A DNA stretch of 64,000 nucleotides from Paenibacillus borealis (GTDB lineage: Bacteria > Bacillota > Bacilli > Paenibacillales > Paenibacillaceae). Of the stretch, positions 17,477-26,324 are shown one piece after another. The stretch covers positions 1,426,001 through 1,490,000 of the forward strand of contig NZ_CP009285.1 in NCBI RefSeq assembly GCF_000758665.1, read 5' to 3'. A program made the translations under genes and the position numbers. A model generated the notes under the pieces. It did not search any database. It saw only the letters and a program-made list of their open reading frames with translations, and had not been told where the DNA came from. Position 1 is the first letter of the stretch, and every line of letters begins with the position of its first letter.

Positions 17477-18480
17477 GCAGCCCGGTATCCGAGAACAAGA
17501 TTATTCTGATCAAGCGTAAGACGCGCCTGGAAGAACTGGTAGTCCGCTACAATACGATCCAGCAGGCCCAGTTCTATATTGAACGGCTGGGGGCCGATTT
17601 CAGCGATTATTTGAGCGAGGACTTCACTTACCGCAAGGCGGTAGAGGCTGCTGTAACCGAGCTGAGCGCGGCAGGCCGGCTGCAGCTTCTGGACCGGCAG
17701 CATGTGCCTAATTTTATATTTGGAGAGCGGGATACAGTAGTTGTGCTGGGGCAGGACGGTCTGGTTGCCAATACGCTGAAATACCTGCGGGAGCAGCCGC
17801 TGATCGGTGTGAATCCGGACCCGCAGCGCTGGGATGGTGTCCTGCTGCCCTTCACGGTTAAGGACCTGCGGCAGCTGGTGCCGGAGGTGCTGCGCAGCCA
17901 GCGGCAGGTGCGCGAGGTTACACTTGCCCGGGCAGAGCTGAACGACGGCCAGAGCCTGTACGGTGTCAACGATCTGTTCATCGGCCGCCGGACCCATGTC
18001 TCGGCCCGGTATCAGCTTGAACTGAACGGTACGCTGGAGCAGCAATCCTCCAGCGGTATCATCGTTTCCACCGGCATGGGCTCCACCGGCTGGCTCAAAA
18101 GCGTCCTCGCCGGAGCAGCGGGAATTGTCAGCCAGGCGGCGCAATGGCAGGCAGCGAATCTGGTGACAGCATCGGCGGGCCCGGAAGCACACGCGTCTGC
18201 GAATGTGGGCAGACAGCATGAGAGCGGCGCGGCGCTCAAGCTGGCCTGGGATCATCCGGATCTGTACTTTACGGTGCGGGAGCCTTTTCCCAGCCGGACG
18301 ACTTCGGCCGATCTGGTATTCGGCAGGATCAGCAGCAGTATGCCGCTGCGCATTACCTCGCAGATGCCGGAGGACGGGGTGATCTTCAGTGACGGAGTCG
18401 AGAGCGATTATCTGGAATTCAACTCCGGCGTGGAGGCAACCATTGGCCTAGCGGAAAAGAGGGGCCGGCTGGTAATCTAA
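17473..18480 (+). CDS. NAD-kinase-fold protein, divergent
   Basis: 335 residues, with features of the NAD kinase/diacylglycerol kinase superfamily. VVLGQDGLVANTLKYLREQPLIGVNPDP corresponds to the GGDGT loop region, NDLFIGRRTHVSARYQLELNG to the conserved NE/ND segment, and SSGIIVSTGMGSTGWLKS to the T-G-S/T-A-Y-x-x-S region. The canonical GGDGT is changed to GQDGL, so true NAD kinase activity is uncertain. A ~70-residue N-terminal extension is not from the core. Translation is coupled to the SPFH gene (overlap ATGA), implying a functional pair. It may be a nucleotide- or lipid-binding relative rather than the housekeeping NAD kinase. Confidence 0.75.
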   Translation: MSSPVSENKIILIKRKTRLEELVVRYNTIQQAQFYIERLGADFSDYLSEDFTYRKAVEAAVTELSAAGRLQLLDRQHVPNFIFGERDTVVVLGQDGLVANTLKYLREQPLIGVNPDPQRWDGVLLPFTVKDLRQLVPEVLRSQRQVREVTLARAELNDGQSLYGVNDLFIGRRTHVSARYQLELNGTLEQQSSSGIIVSTGMGSTGWLKSVLAGAAGIVSQAAQWQAANLVTASAGPEAHASANVGRQHESGAALKLAWDHPDLYFTVREPFPSRTTSADLVFGRISSSMPLRITSQMPEDGVIFSDGVESDYLEFNSGVEATIGLAEKRGRLVI

Positions 18481-18524
18481 CATGCATATGGATGAATGGT
18501 CAGACGCAAAGCGCAGATACAAAG

Positions 18525-18570
18525 AAGGGGTTCTCCGCAGTGCCGCTGGTGCGGCCTGAGAGAACCCCTT
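18525..18570. terminator. Bidirectional terminator between convergent genes
   Basis: Arms AAGGGGTTCTC (18525-18535) and GAGAACCCCTT (18560-18570), with a second GC-rich stem in the loop, placed between convergent coding regions. Confidence 0.75.
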
Positions 18571-18598
18571 TGCCTTGAGCTGCATATTCCGGCTTATA

Positions 18599-19153
18599 TT
18601 ACTGCTGGAAGCTGCGTCCCTGATTCATCGGAGAACCGTAGGAATGGCTCGTCTGCATTGGTGTATGCAGCGGCTGCGGGTTAAATGAAGAATTAATTGA
18701 AGAGTTAATTGGGCTATGCAGCGAATTTACCGGCTGGCTGCTGGAAGTGAAGGACGGGCTGAAGGAAGAATTATACCCGCCTGATCCTGAATTAAAGCCC
18801 TGGTTTACAGGATTGAAGCTCTGGACTCCTGTGTTATAGCCCTGTTGTTCGGTATTGAATCTTTGAATACCACCTGTATTGTAGCCGGCAGTCTGCGGGG
18901 TCTGCTCCAGCTGTCTGATTAACTGCGAGACCTGCTGAAGCTGCTGCATAGCGGTCTGATGGCCCTGCAATGCCTGCTGAATCATCTGAATGGCCTTATT
19001 GCTGTGCTGGCTGAGCTCCTGCAGTTTGGCGGCATGCTGCTGCTCCTGCTGCAGAAGCTGCTGATAATTCTGCGTACCCTGCTGGGTCTGTGTCATCAGC
19101 TGCTGGATGATTTGCTCGCTTTGGCTGATCTGGCTGGAATGGTTTGAATTCAA
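18599..19153 (-). CDS. Q-rich coiled-coil protein with low-complexity N/G/S tail
   Basis: 184 residues, family not recognised. Residues 1-90 are glutamine-rich and likely coiled coil (SEQIIQQLMTQTQQGTQNYQQLLQQEQQHAAKLQEL...MQQLQQVSQLIRQLEQ). Residues 90-184 are low complexity, with repeated (G)YNTG, QSFNP, GFNSG and NSS(I/F)N units. No signal peptide or membrane segment. TTG start with AAGGAGG nine bases upstream. The composition resembles small spore-coat or outer-layer proteins of Bacillales, but this is only an impression from composition. Confidence 0.75.
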   Translation of the reverse strand: MNSNHSSQISQSEQIIQQLMTQTQQGTQNYQQLLQQEQQHAAKLQELSQHSNKAIQMIQQALQGHQTAMQQLQQVSQLIRQLEQTPQTAGYNTGGIQRFNTEQQGYNTGVQSFNPVNQGFNSGSGGYNSSFSPSFTSSSQPVNSLHSPINSSINSSFNPQPLHTPMQTSHSYGSPMNQGRSFQQ

Positions 19154-19408
19154 AGTAAATGGCCTCCTTGGCGGGTGCTGTAATGGTCATGCGGGTTTAT
19201 TATCTCTGGTGGCGGCGCTTAATATTCATTGTCATGAAGCCACACGGGAAACCCCGCCTGAACGGTTACAATTGTGCAAACAATGCTTCAAATCCGGAAG
19301 GACGAGTTGATAAGAATAGGTACAAGCCGCTGTGCAACTATTGCAGCAGACTCACGTCTATGTAGAAAAGAGTTTCCAGTATCACCCATAACCTGGAGGT
19401 GGGGCAAC

Positions 19409-20314
19409 ATGAATCTGCGTGAGCGTATCAGCCTGACTACAACTTATGTTCCAAGAAGCATCAAGCTTATGCTTGTGTTTGCAGTGCTGTTCTCAGCATG
19501 CTTCACAGGATCAGCCGCAGCAGCGTCATCATCCTCAGATCTGATTATTGTGAACAAAAAAACGAATAAGCTAGCCTATTTCAGCGGTGGTAAGCTGGAG
19601 AAGGTTTTCCCGGTTGCGACCGGCAAGACCAAGAGCCTGACGCCTGAAGGCAACTTCAAAATTGTGGTCAAAATCAAAAACAGACCATACTACAAGGAGA
19701 AAATACCCGGAGGTGATCCGGCCAATCCGCTGGGCGACCGCTGGCTGGGGCTGGAAGTGAACGATACCTACGGCACGACCTACGCCATTCATGGCAATAA
19801 TAATGAATCATCCATCGGCAAATATGTCAGCGCCGGATGCATCCGGATGCATAATGAGGATATCCACTGGCTGTATCCGAAGGTGGCAAACAACACCCCT
19901 GTGATCATTACCACCTCCGGGCTTGATATGGCAAGCATCGCAGTGAAGAACGGCTATTCCACCGGGCCGACGATGATTGCAGGCGTCTTTATCCTGGACG
20001 GGGAGAAGGTTCAGCTTAAGGATTCTTTCCTGCTGGAGAAATCACGGGTATTTGTTCCGCTCCGGGAATCGGTTGCCCTGCTGGGCGGAACCTTGAAGCA
20101 GGAGGCGGGAACCGGAGCGCTTATCATAACTATAGGTGAGCATACAGTGGTCCATAAACCGCTGAGCGAAACAGCGAAGGTGAACGGCAAAACGGTTGCC
20201 ATGCTGGCCTCCCGGAGCGTAAACGGGCGTTTGTACATTCCCTTAGGCAGTTTGACGCCGCTGTTTGGCCTTCCTGTCGTATGGAATGCCAAAGAGCAGA
20301 CAGTAGAGTTGTGA
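19409..20314 (+). CDS. L,D-transpeptidase (YkuD) with C-terminal stalk domain
   Basis: 301 residues. The start at 19409 follows GGAGGTGGGG; a more upstream in-frame ATG lacks a good site. A signal peptide (LMLVFAVLFSACFTGSAAAA) directs it outside. The YkuD catalytic domain (~45-165) shows the active-site pattern AIHGNNNESSIGKYVSAGCIRMHNEDIHWLY with the nucleophile Cys and both His. The C-terminal ~120 residues match the copper-amine-oxidase N-terminal-like 'stalk' domain (SRVFVPLRESVALLGGTLKQE...RLYIPLGSLTPLFG), common in Paenibacillus exported proteins. It should form 3-3 or protein cross-links in peptidoglycan, possibly in spores. Confidence 0.92.
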   Translation: MNLRERISLTTTYVPRSIKLMLVFAVLFSACFTGSAAAASSSSDLIIVNKKTNKLAYFSGGKLEKVFPVATGKTKSLTPEGNFKIVVKIKNRPYYKEKIPGGDPANPLGDRWLGLEVNDTYGTTYAIHGNNNESSIGKYVSAGCIRMHNEDIHWLYPKVANNTPVIITTSGLDMASIAVKNGYSTGPTMIAGVFILDGEKVQLKDSFLLEKSRVFVPLRESVALLGGTLKQEAGTGALIITIGEHTVVHKPLSETAKVNGKTVAMLASRSVNGRLYIPLGSLTPLFGLPVVWNAKEQTVEL

Positions 20315-20353
20315 AGCGTATAAGCTAAACGCTGCCAGATGAAGGGCTATCCT

Positions 20354-20398
20354 TAGCAACAATGCTGCATACATGCTCATTGCGTCGGCTTGTTGCTA
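20354..20398. terminator. Possible terminator hairpin at convergent gene ends
   Basis: TAGCAACAA (20354-20362) and TTGTTGCTA (20390-20398) can pair across a 27-base loop. The structure overlaps the last codons of the minus-strand kinase gene and has no clear T tract. Confidence 0.35.
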
Positions 20399-21357
20399 TG
20401 CTGCAGCCGGCTGATTAGGTTTTCCGTGATTGGCCGGCCTAATTGCTCCATTGCATACAGGACAGCTCCTGACTCGGGCGGGAGCTGTGGTGTTACCACT
20501 GTATACTGCTTGTTAGTGCTATTCTTTAGTAATTTACGCATTTCAGCCTGGAAGTAACTGCTATTTGCTACACTGCCGATAAAAGCTACACGGACGGTAT
20601 GCTGCGTAAAAGATGCGGCCAGCAGCTCAATGCCGACCTTGATCTGCGCCGCTGCCCTCCCGCAGACCCGGAGGGCGGCGGCACTTCCGCGCTCAGCCTC
20701 CTCCGTCACTACAGGTGCGAATTGTCCAAAGCACTTGTCCCGGGCTTTCCGGTCATCGTCAAACCCTTCGCTCGCAAGCCGGTATAATTCAGACACGGCA
20801 GTAACATTCCAGTGCGCAAGCATCCGGGCGACAAGCAGCTCATCGCTGGAATCCGTGTGACCGGCCAGGACTTCAAAGACGGTATCGTAAGAGAGGAGCC
20901 GGGCGGCGCTTGCGGCATAATGCTGGAAATCATAATTGCGTAAATACCGCCCCTCCTCATTAATAGAAATAAGTATGGAGCCTGTTCCCGCGATGACAAT
21001 AATGCCGGGCTGCGCAAGCAGTGCTCCGTAATGGGCGATAAGCGCGTCATTGACATGCCACTTCGGGCAGGTCAGCTCCGGGACCTGCGTGAGCGGCAGG
21101 ATCCAGTTCAAATCCTCCGGCGAATCATAGCCGGCAATGCCGGCAGCGATGCCGATGACCCTTCCGGGCTCGATGCCGCCGCGTTCCAGCACCTCCTTAA
21201 TCGCTGACTGCACGTTGTGCTGAGCGTCATAATCCCGGTATACGGAAGCGCTTCCTTTTTTACAATAAGCCAGTACATTCCCCTCGATATCAGCGGCTAT
21301 GACCCGGGTATGAGTTCCTCCTCCGTCGATTCCAATCACAACATCTGTTCGTTGCAT
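20377..21357 (-). CDS. BadF/BadG-type ATPase, probable N-acetylglucosamine kinase
   Basis: ASKHA-fold kinase of the BadF/BadG/BcrA/BcrD family, ~326 residues. Seen: phosphate-1 loop VIGIDGGGTHTRVIAADIEGN, phosphate-2 loop IIVIAGTGSILISINEEG, and the adenosine region RVAFIGSVANSSYFQAEM. Family members of this length in Bacillales are usually called GlcNAc kinases, which would feed recycled cell-wall amino sugars into glycolysis. The ATG at 21357 follows AGAGGTG; the in-frame GTG at 21366 lies within that site. It stands alone, convergent with the L,D-transpeptidase gene. Confidence 0.85.
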   Translation of the reverse strand: MQRTDVVIGIDGGGTHTRVIAADIEGNVLAYCKKGSASVYRDYDAQHNVQSAIKEVLERGGIEPGRVIGIAAGIAGYDSPEDLNWILPLTQVPELTCPKWHVNDALIAHYGALLAQPGIIVIAGTGSILISINEEGRYLRNYDFQHYAASAARLLSYDTVFEVLAGHTDSSDELLVARMLAHWNVTAVSELYRLASEGFDDDRKARDKCFGQFAPVVTEEAERGSAAALRVCGRAAAQIKVGIELLAASFTQHTVRVAFIGSVANSSYFQAEMRKLLKNSTNKQYTVVTPQLPPESGAVLYAMEQLGRPITENLISRLQHSNKPTQ

Positions 21358-21604
21358 TCTGGACACCTCTTCACGTTCTTTTCTACAGAATACTATAATT
21401 ACTCCAGCGTTGGATATAACACAGGCAGATACTGCAAGGGGGGAAATGCTCCCTTCACAACAGCCGTTTTACCGGCAGCTTACTGTTGCTGAAGCAGGAT
21501 TAACAGGATAAATATAGAAGTTATAGAAGCAAACTGGAGGGGCATTCTTGCGGGTTGCGACGTGAACGGTTGATCAGTCGGGCATTCCATAGGAGGGAAC
21601 TAGG

Positions 21605-22168
21605 ATTAGAATACGGATTATAGGTGGCTGCGGCAGCGGTAAATCGTATATAGCCAGAGAATTATCACGAATCTACGGTATCCCCTGCTATGAAACTGAC
21701 AATTTTGTCTGGGACCGGAGTACGGATAATACCCGCAACTCAACAGAGGTCAGGGATACCCGGTTAGCTGAAACAGTCGCTGAGGAGTCGTGGATTATAG
21801 AAGGCGTGCATCACAAATGGGGGACAGAGAGCTTCGGGGAAGCGGATTTGATTTTTCTGATTCAACCTGATTTGTATGTGCAGAATGGGCGGGTAATCCG
21901 GAGGTTCATTAAGACAAGGCTGGGTCTGGAGCAGGGAAACTATAAGCAGACGTTCAAGAATTTGTACGTGATGCTGTTCGAATGGAACCCGGGATTCATC
22001 AGGGAAACTGTTCCTGCCATTATGGAATTGACCGAAGCGTACAAGGCTAAAAGGATAATAGTGCACAATAGCAGCGAGATTCTACAGCATGTAAGCAGAT
22101 ACATCGGAGATGCCAGTCTTCTGTGCGCGGGCAATGTAAATCATGAAACCGGAGGACAAGATGAGTAA
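21605..22168 (+). CDS. FlaR-like P-loop kinase; apparent ATT start codon
   Basis: Small P-loop protein of the adenylate-kinase-like/FlaR ('DNA topology modulation') type, 187 residues. Walker A is GGCGSGKS near the N-terminus; ETDNFVWDR, EESWIIEGVHHKW and ADLIFLIQPD are typical of the family. No ATG, GTG or TTG can supply a full N-terminus: an in-frame TAG sits at 21590, and the next conventional start (GTG, 21806) lies after the Walker A and removes a third of the protein. GGAGGG (21592-21597) is seven bases before ATT at 21605, giving (M)RIRIIGGCGSGKS, which is the family start. Either ATT initiates, as in infC, or the start codon has mutated. Confidence 0.75.
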   Translation: MRIRIIGGCGSGKSYIARELSRIYGIPCYETDNFVWDRSTDNTRNSTEVRDTRLAETVAEESWIIEGVHHKWGTESFGEADLIFLIQPDLYVQNGRVIRRFIKTRLGLEQGNYKQTFKNLYVMLFEWNPGFIRETVPAIMELTEAYKAKRIIVHNSSEILQHVSRYIGDASLLCAGNVNHETGGQDE

Positions 22169-22469
22169 ACTCGCAACTTTTATAGCAGAGATGCTGCGTT
22201 TAGTGGTTCTGCTGATTCTGACTTTATTCTTGCTTGGGAGCCTGGAACAGTCAATCTTCAAGATGTTATATGGATGGACCGGGTATATGTATACTGCCGC
22301 AATCGGCAATTTCCTGTTGTTTTTCGTGATGTACCGGAATTATTGGCAGTTCAAAGGCTGGTACAAATCGGAGAAGAATCAGAAGCTGAAGCCGGTGTGG
22401 ACCCGGACGCTTGCTGTTCTCTCACTGCTGCTGATTCTGCTCCCGTTTGGGGTGCCGTTTGTAATGTAA
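22161..22469 (+). CDS. Small integral membrane protein, unknown
   Basis: 102 residues from the ATG at 22161, which follows GGAGG by five bases. It overlaps the end of the P-loop kinase gene by eight bases, so the two are probably co-translated. Three likely membrane segments: LRLVVLLILTLFLLGSL, TAAIGNFLLFFVMY and TLAVLSLLLILLPFGVPFV, with a charged loop (KSEKNQKLKPVW) between the last two. No family recognised. Confidence 0.75.
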   Translation: MSKLATFIAEMLRLVVLLILTLFLLGSLEQSIFKMLYGWTGYMYTAAIGNFLLFFVMYRNYWQFKGWYKSEKNQKLKPVWTRTLAVLSLLLILLPFGVPFVM

Positions 22470-22488
22470 TAGTGGGGGAGGCGTAGTT

Positions 22489-22971
22489 ATGAAAAGAAAA
22501 GGACAATGGATCCTGGCCGGTGCAGCTGCGCTCATTCTGTTGTATGGAGGCTATGAATGGTTTCGTCCGCAGCATGTGGAACGGGAGTACTCAAGTGTGA
22601 TTTACTCCAATAATGAAGTCGTGAAGCATAGCACAATAGGGCTGAAGGGTGATGTATGGAGAGGTGTGCCCGGGAGCAGTGAGTTTACCGGAGAGCTTAC
22701 ACTGGATGGAGCTCTTCATTATGATGTGAAGCTTAAGGATAGCGGCGGCTACTATATGGGAATTCTGACTGTCCTGGATGCATACCGGTCAAGGCATTCA
22801 ATTGGCTCTATTATAGCGTCTCAGAAGCTGGATAAGTTCTGGATTATGCTAACAGATCTTGATGAGCGCTATGGGCTTGCCGGCGGAGAGGGATATATAT
22901 CGGGTCCGGCTAATACGCTAGAAGAGGCCCTGCAGACCGGAAAGGATATTCTGGGTTCAGACATACACTGA
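22489..22971 (+). CDS. Membrane-anchored or secreted protein, unknown
   Basis: 160 residues with one N-terminal hydrophobic segment (ILAGAAALILLYGGYEWF) lacking a clear cleavage site, so probably a signal anchor with the rest outside. The mature part is beta-rich (EYSSVIYSNNEVVKHSTIGLKGDVWRG... GELTLDGALHYDVKL). AGTGGGGGAGGCG precedes the ATG. It sits 19 bases after the small membrane protein and 12 before an RDD protein, so these form one transcript. Function not recognised. Confidence 0.7.
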   Translation: MKRKGQWILAGAAALILLYGGYEWFRPQHVEREYSSVIYSNNEVVKHSTIGLKGDVWRGVPGSSEFTGELTLDGALHYDVKLKDSGGYYMGILTVLDAYRSRHSIGSIIASQKLDKFWIMLTDLDERYGLAGGEGYISGPANTLEEALQTGKDILGSDIH

Positions 22972-22983
22972 GGGGAGAACAGT

Positions 22984-23535
22984 ATGGAGCAGCGGATAGA
23001 GCAACAGCTTGATTGGAGTGACTATGTAGGTTTTTGGAAAAGGGTGCTGATCCATTTCGTTGATTTTCTGGTTCTGGCACTTCCTACGTATTTGCTGAAC
23101 AGGATTTGCGTCTCAGCCGCAGAATCGGCGGAGTCGGCGTTTCCGCTTTTTATACAATTTGTGCTGCTGATGGGCTTCAATGTGTTCATGGTTGTCAAAT
23201 ATGGGGGGACTCCGGGCAGACTAATTCTGGGGGCAAGAATAATTAATGGGGACGGCAGCTATCCGGCGCTGAAGCAGGCTCTGATCAGGGATTGCTTCCT
23301 CATCATCAACGGCTTTCTTGCGGTTATTGTGAGTCTGAACACAGAGGAATTATCTGCGGTTTCCAGCAGTCTTGCCAATTGGAGTCCGCTCGCCACGAAT
23401 TTGAATCTATTATTTGGCTGGGTCGTGGTCGCCGACTGCCTATTCGTTGTATTCACCCAGCGTAACCGGGCGCTGCATGATATGATGGCCGGAACCTATG
23501 TGGTTAAGAAGATTGCTCTGGACCATTTTGTTTGA
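22984..23535 (+). CDS. RDD family membrane protein
   Basis: 183 residues with RDD-family features. The Arg of the first helix is in VGFWKRVLIHFVDFLVLALP and the conserved C-terminal Asp region is NRALHDMMAGTYVVKK. GTPGRLILGARIINGDG, between helices 2 and 3, is also typical. About three to four membrane helices. Functions in the family are mixed; some Bacillales members affect sodium or osmotic tolerance. AGGGGAG precedes the ATG. It ends a four-gene transcript starting with the P-loop kinase. Confidence 0.87.
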   Translation: MEQRIEQQLDWSDYVGFWKRVLIHFVDFLVLALPTYLLNRICVSAAESAESAFPLFIQFVLLMGFNVFMVVKYGGTPGRLILGARIINGDGSYPALKQALIRDCFLIINGFLAVIVSLNTEELSAVSSSLANWSPLATNLNLLFGWVVVADCLFVVFTQRNRALHDMMAGTYVVKKIALDHFV

Positions 23536-23561
23536 GCCCAAAGGATAGAATTAACCAAGTA

Positions 23562-23610
23562 CAAAGGGAATAGATCAGGCGGCGTTACCGCTCTTGTTCT
23601 ATTCCCTTTG
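23562..23610. terminator. Bidirectional terminator
   Basis: 13-base perfect arms CAAAGGGAATAGA (23562-23574) and its complement (23598-23610), between the convergent RDD gene and the large minus-strand gene. Confidence 0.8.
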
Positions 23611-23629
23611 CTGTGTTCTGGAGGGTAGA

Positions 23630-25990
23630 CTAGCCCACCTCCAGAACGGCTTTCATGAACGTCTTCAGCGCGGAATCCCCGCTTTCTTCGGTCCATTGCT
23701 TGAGCTTCCCGGATCGCTCTGTATATAGCTCCAGCACCTGCTTCAGCTGCCGGTCAAAGACCTCCGGCTGTCTGGCACGTTCTGCCTTCATCCGGGTAAT
23801 TAGCTTCGCCCAGTTAATAGTGACGGAGCCGGGACTATGCTGTGGATAACGCTGAGCAAGCTGCAGTACGGCATCCAGCGGCTGTCCCGCCGCCAGCTCT
23901 GCAGCGAGATAATTGCCAATGAAACGGTGGCTGCCATCCTCCTCCAGTGAGGCAATGAATTGCCTGCGGGCTTCGTCCAATTCCCCCTGGTACATCAGCG
24001 CGGTAGCGTTAATTCCCTGATCATAGCTGTGCGGTTTCTGATCACGCAGCTCAAGAAACCAGGAATAATAATGATTGTAGCTTTTCCAGTCGGCCTGCTC
24101 ATAGTAGTAATGCGCCAGGTTGAAGACATAGTCTGCAGTCGGGCGAAGCTGTACAAGCTTCACTAGCAGAGGCATCGTTGCTGCTTCTAAGGATTTGTCT
24201 TTAGTGTAGGAAGCCTTGGCTGTCATGAGATGAACCAGCATCTTGAGGGCATGATCATCCTGGGGATCTACGGCATAGTCATGGCGGTACGCTTCCAGTG
24301 CCTGTTCTAGCTTCTGTGCTTTGACCAGCTGATCGGCAGCGGTCAGACTGCGCGACTGTAAATAGAAGAAAGGCAGATTACCGACGGTATCCTCGTTCAG
24401 CCGGTAACCATTGCTGCGGGTAATCACCCGTCCGGATTCATCATAGGCTTCGATGCTCCACGAGAAGCGGCCGCTTGGATCGGCGAATCCAAGCAGGGAC
24501 GAAGGCTCAACCGATTCCCAGCCTTCTCCGCTGCTGCTGGTGGAGAAGCCGCCGCTGTTATACAACTCTTCTACCGGAATGGTTATCCTGTTATCAGTGA
24601 TATGCTGGCGGACTACATAACTGAAGGTGCTGTCTTCCGCTGAGACTGTGCCGCTCAGGCTATAGGAAGCCGCATTCTTAACGGCTTCCCACTCGAATTC
24701 TACAGAATCCCCTGTAAGGATCTGCGAATTTACCGGTGATTTCAGCTCCAGCAAGGGCTGGAGGATGATATTATTGGTCAAACGGTCATTTGGTTTGACC
24801 TCGATCCAGTCATCACTCTGCACAGGCCAGGTCCAGCCGTCGATCTGCTCAAAGCTCAGGCCCAGATGAAGCTGGTAATAGCCGGGAATGACGCCTGAGA
24901 ATGAAAAGCGGCCCTGCGCATCCGTGTAGATTTCATATGGCTCCGAGCCATTTAACACACTATGACTCACTTCGCTCTCCGGCCGCAGGAAGATGCCTGC
25001 CCGGGAGACCGGAGTGCCGTCGCTGTAGGTAAGTGTCCCTGACAAGGTGGCAGGAGCAGAGCTTCCTGCTTCCGCAGCGGATAATAAGGCGCTCCGCATC
25101 AGGAGCAGTTGCCGCTCTGATTCAGAATGTGGCTCCTCCAGAACCTGCGAAACTGGTTTAAGGGATTCCGGTACGGATGCAGAGTTCCCCCTGGAGCCAT
25201 TGGAGTCTTTGGAGTCTTGGGAGTCTCCACCATTCCCTTCGTTCATCTCATGATACTTCCGGTCACGGACCTCCTGATAACTCTCCAAACCGTTGTTTAT
25301 CAGCTTCAGCGCTCCGCTATTGTCTCCCTCGGCAAAGAGCAAACGTGCACCCAGCCAGGCCGAACGGGCATCTAATTCTTCTTCGCCATAATGCCCCGGG
25401 GAGTCAGCCTGCATCAGCAGCACTCTTGCAGCCGCCCAATTACCTGCATTCAGTGCCCGCTCGGCCTGAAGCATGGTCAGCTCTCTGGCCAAAGAGGATT
25501 TGCTGCTAATTCTTGCAATAGCCTCCGTAAGGACCTTGTCTCCGTCACTTCCGGTGCCCAGGACATCATATTCATAGGCCAGCTGTTTAGCGGCAGTAAG
25601 CAGATAGTTGTCTATAGGGCCTTCTAGCATATACTCTCTCAGGAAACGCAGCTTATCCCCGGGAAGCAGCAGGGAAGGGGGTTCTTCGTTATTGTTCTGG
25701 CTCCACTGGCTTGAAGAAGAGCCGATATATACATTGTAATGGTATGGCGGTCCGGCAGTACCGGGCTCAATGAGCCTGGTACGGATAAGGGTCATTCGTT
25801 TGCTGCCGCTGCTGGAATTCAGCGTGTTCAGCAGTTCCCCGCGTGCCTTGGTCCCGGTATTTGCCGCTGCGGAGGTTGCCTGCTGAACCGTTGGCGCTGC
25901 CCGCTGAACAACAGCCGGTATTAGTATCAGCAGCGCAAGCGGAAGCAGCACGAACAGCACCAGCTGCTTAACCTTGATCCTAATTTTCAT
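23630..25990 (-). CDS. Large membrane-anchored protein with CnaB-like and TPR-like regions; third gene of an ECF operon
   Basis: 786 residues. One N-terminal membrane helix (QLVLFVLLPLALLILIPAVV) with the remainder outside. Helical TPR-like stretches at ~135-260 (LLTAAKQLAYEYDVLGTG... AERALNAGNWAAARVLLMQA), then a carboxypeptidase-regulatory-like beta-sandwich at ~315-400 (TLSGTLTYSDGTPVSRAGIFLRPE...YTDAQGRFSFSGVIPGYYQLHLGL). A second beta region follows (SQILTGDSVEFEWEAVKNAASYSLSGTV), then TPR-like repeats to the end (LEQALEAYRHDYAVDPQDDHALKML). Its start overlaps the anti-sigma-like gene, so it is the effector or sensor arm of that operon. No closer function can be named. Confidence 0.8.
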   Translation of the reverse strand: MKIRIKVKQLVLFVLLPLALLILIPAVVQRAAPTVQQATSAAANTGTKARGELLNTLNSSSGSKRMTLIRTRLIEPGTAGPPYHYNVYIGSSSSQWSQNNNEEPPSLLLPGDKLRFLREYMLEGPIDNYLLTAAKQLAYEYDVLGTGSDGDKVLTEAIARISSKSSLARELTMLQAERALNAGNWAAARVLLMQADSPGHYGEEELDARSAWLGARLLFAEGDNSGALKLINNGLESYQEVRDRKYHEMNEGNGGDSQDSKDSNGSRGNSASVPESLKPVSQVLEEPHSESERQLLLMRSALLSAAEAGSSAPATLSGTLTYSDGTPVSRAGIFLRPESEVSHSVLNGSEPYEIYTDAQGRFSFSGVIPGYYQLHLGLSFEQIDGWTWPVQSDDWIEVKPNDRLTNNIILQPLLELKSPVNSQILTGDSVEFEWEAVKNAASYSLSGTVSAEDSTFSYVVRQHITDNRITIPVEELYNSGGFSTSSSGEGWESVEPSSLLGFADPSGRFSWSIEAYDESGRVITRSNGYRLNEDTVGNLPFFYLQSRSLTAADQLVKAQKLEQALEAYRHDYAVDPQDDHALKMLVHLMTAKASYTKDKSLEAATMPLLVKLVQLRPTADYVFNLAHYYYEQADWKSYNHYYSWFLELRDQKPHSYDQGINATALMYQGELDEARRQFIASLEEDGSHRFIGNYLAAELAAGQPLDAVLQLAQRYPQHSPGSVTINWAKLITRMKAERARQPEVFDRQLKQVLELYTERSGKLKQWTEESGDSALKTFMKAVLEVG

Positions 25991-26324
25991 GGCGTCTCAC
26001 CGCCTGTTCATAGATGTCTTTCCAGTACGTATTGCCGCCGGCTTCAATCAGTTCCCGCTGGCCCTGTGCCGGCAGCGGACGGGCTTGCTGATCCGGGGTT
26101 CCGCTCTGCGGGTAGCACAGGACAAGTGCACCTGCCACTAACAGCGCAGATAATGCGCCCAGTGGCTTGAGCGGAATTTCCAGCTCCTTATTCCATAGCG
26201 CCCGTAGGCGGGCTAAGGGTGCGGCAGGGTGAGTCTGCTGGAGAACCCGCTCCTGTCCGCTGAAGGAGAGGCGGCTCAGCTCTTCATCCAGACGGCGTTT
26301 GATGTCTTCTTGTTCATTGCTCAT
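25980..26324 (-). CDS. Putative anti-sigma factor (single membrane pass)
   Basis: 114 residues. The charged cytoplasmic N-terminus (MSNEQEDIKRRLDEELSRLSFSGQERVL) is followed by one membrane segment (LGALSALLVAGALVLCYP) and a short external tail. It begins four bases inside the end of the sigma gene (ATGA) and overlaps the next gene by eleven, as sigma/anti-sigma pairs do. No HCxxC zinc motif is present, so it is not a ZAS-type anti-sigma. The role is inferred from position and topology. Confidence 0.7.
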   Translation of the reverse strand: MSNEQEDIKRRLDEELSRLSFSGQERVLQQTHPAAPLARLRALWNKELEIPLKPLGALSALLVAGALVLCYPQSGTPDQQARPLPAQGQRELIEAGGNTYWKDIYEQAVRRHEN

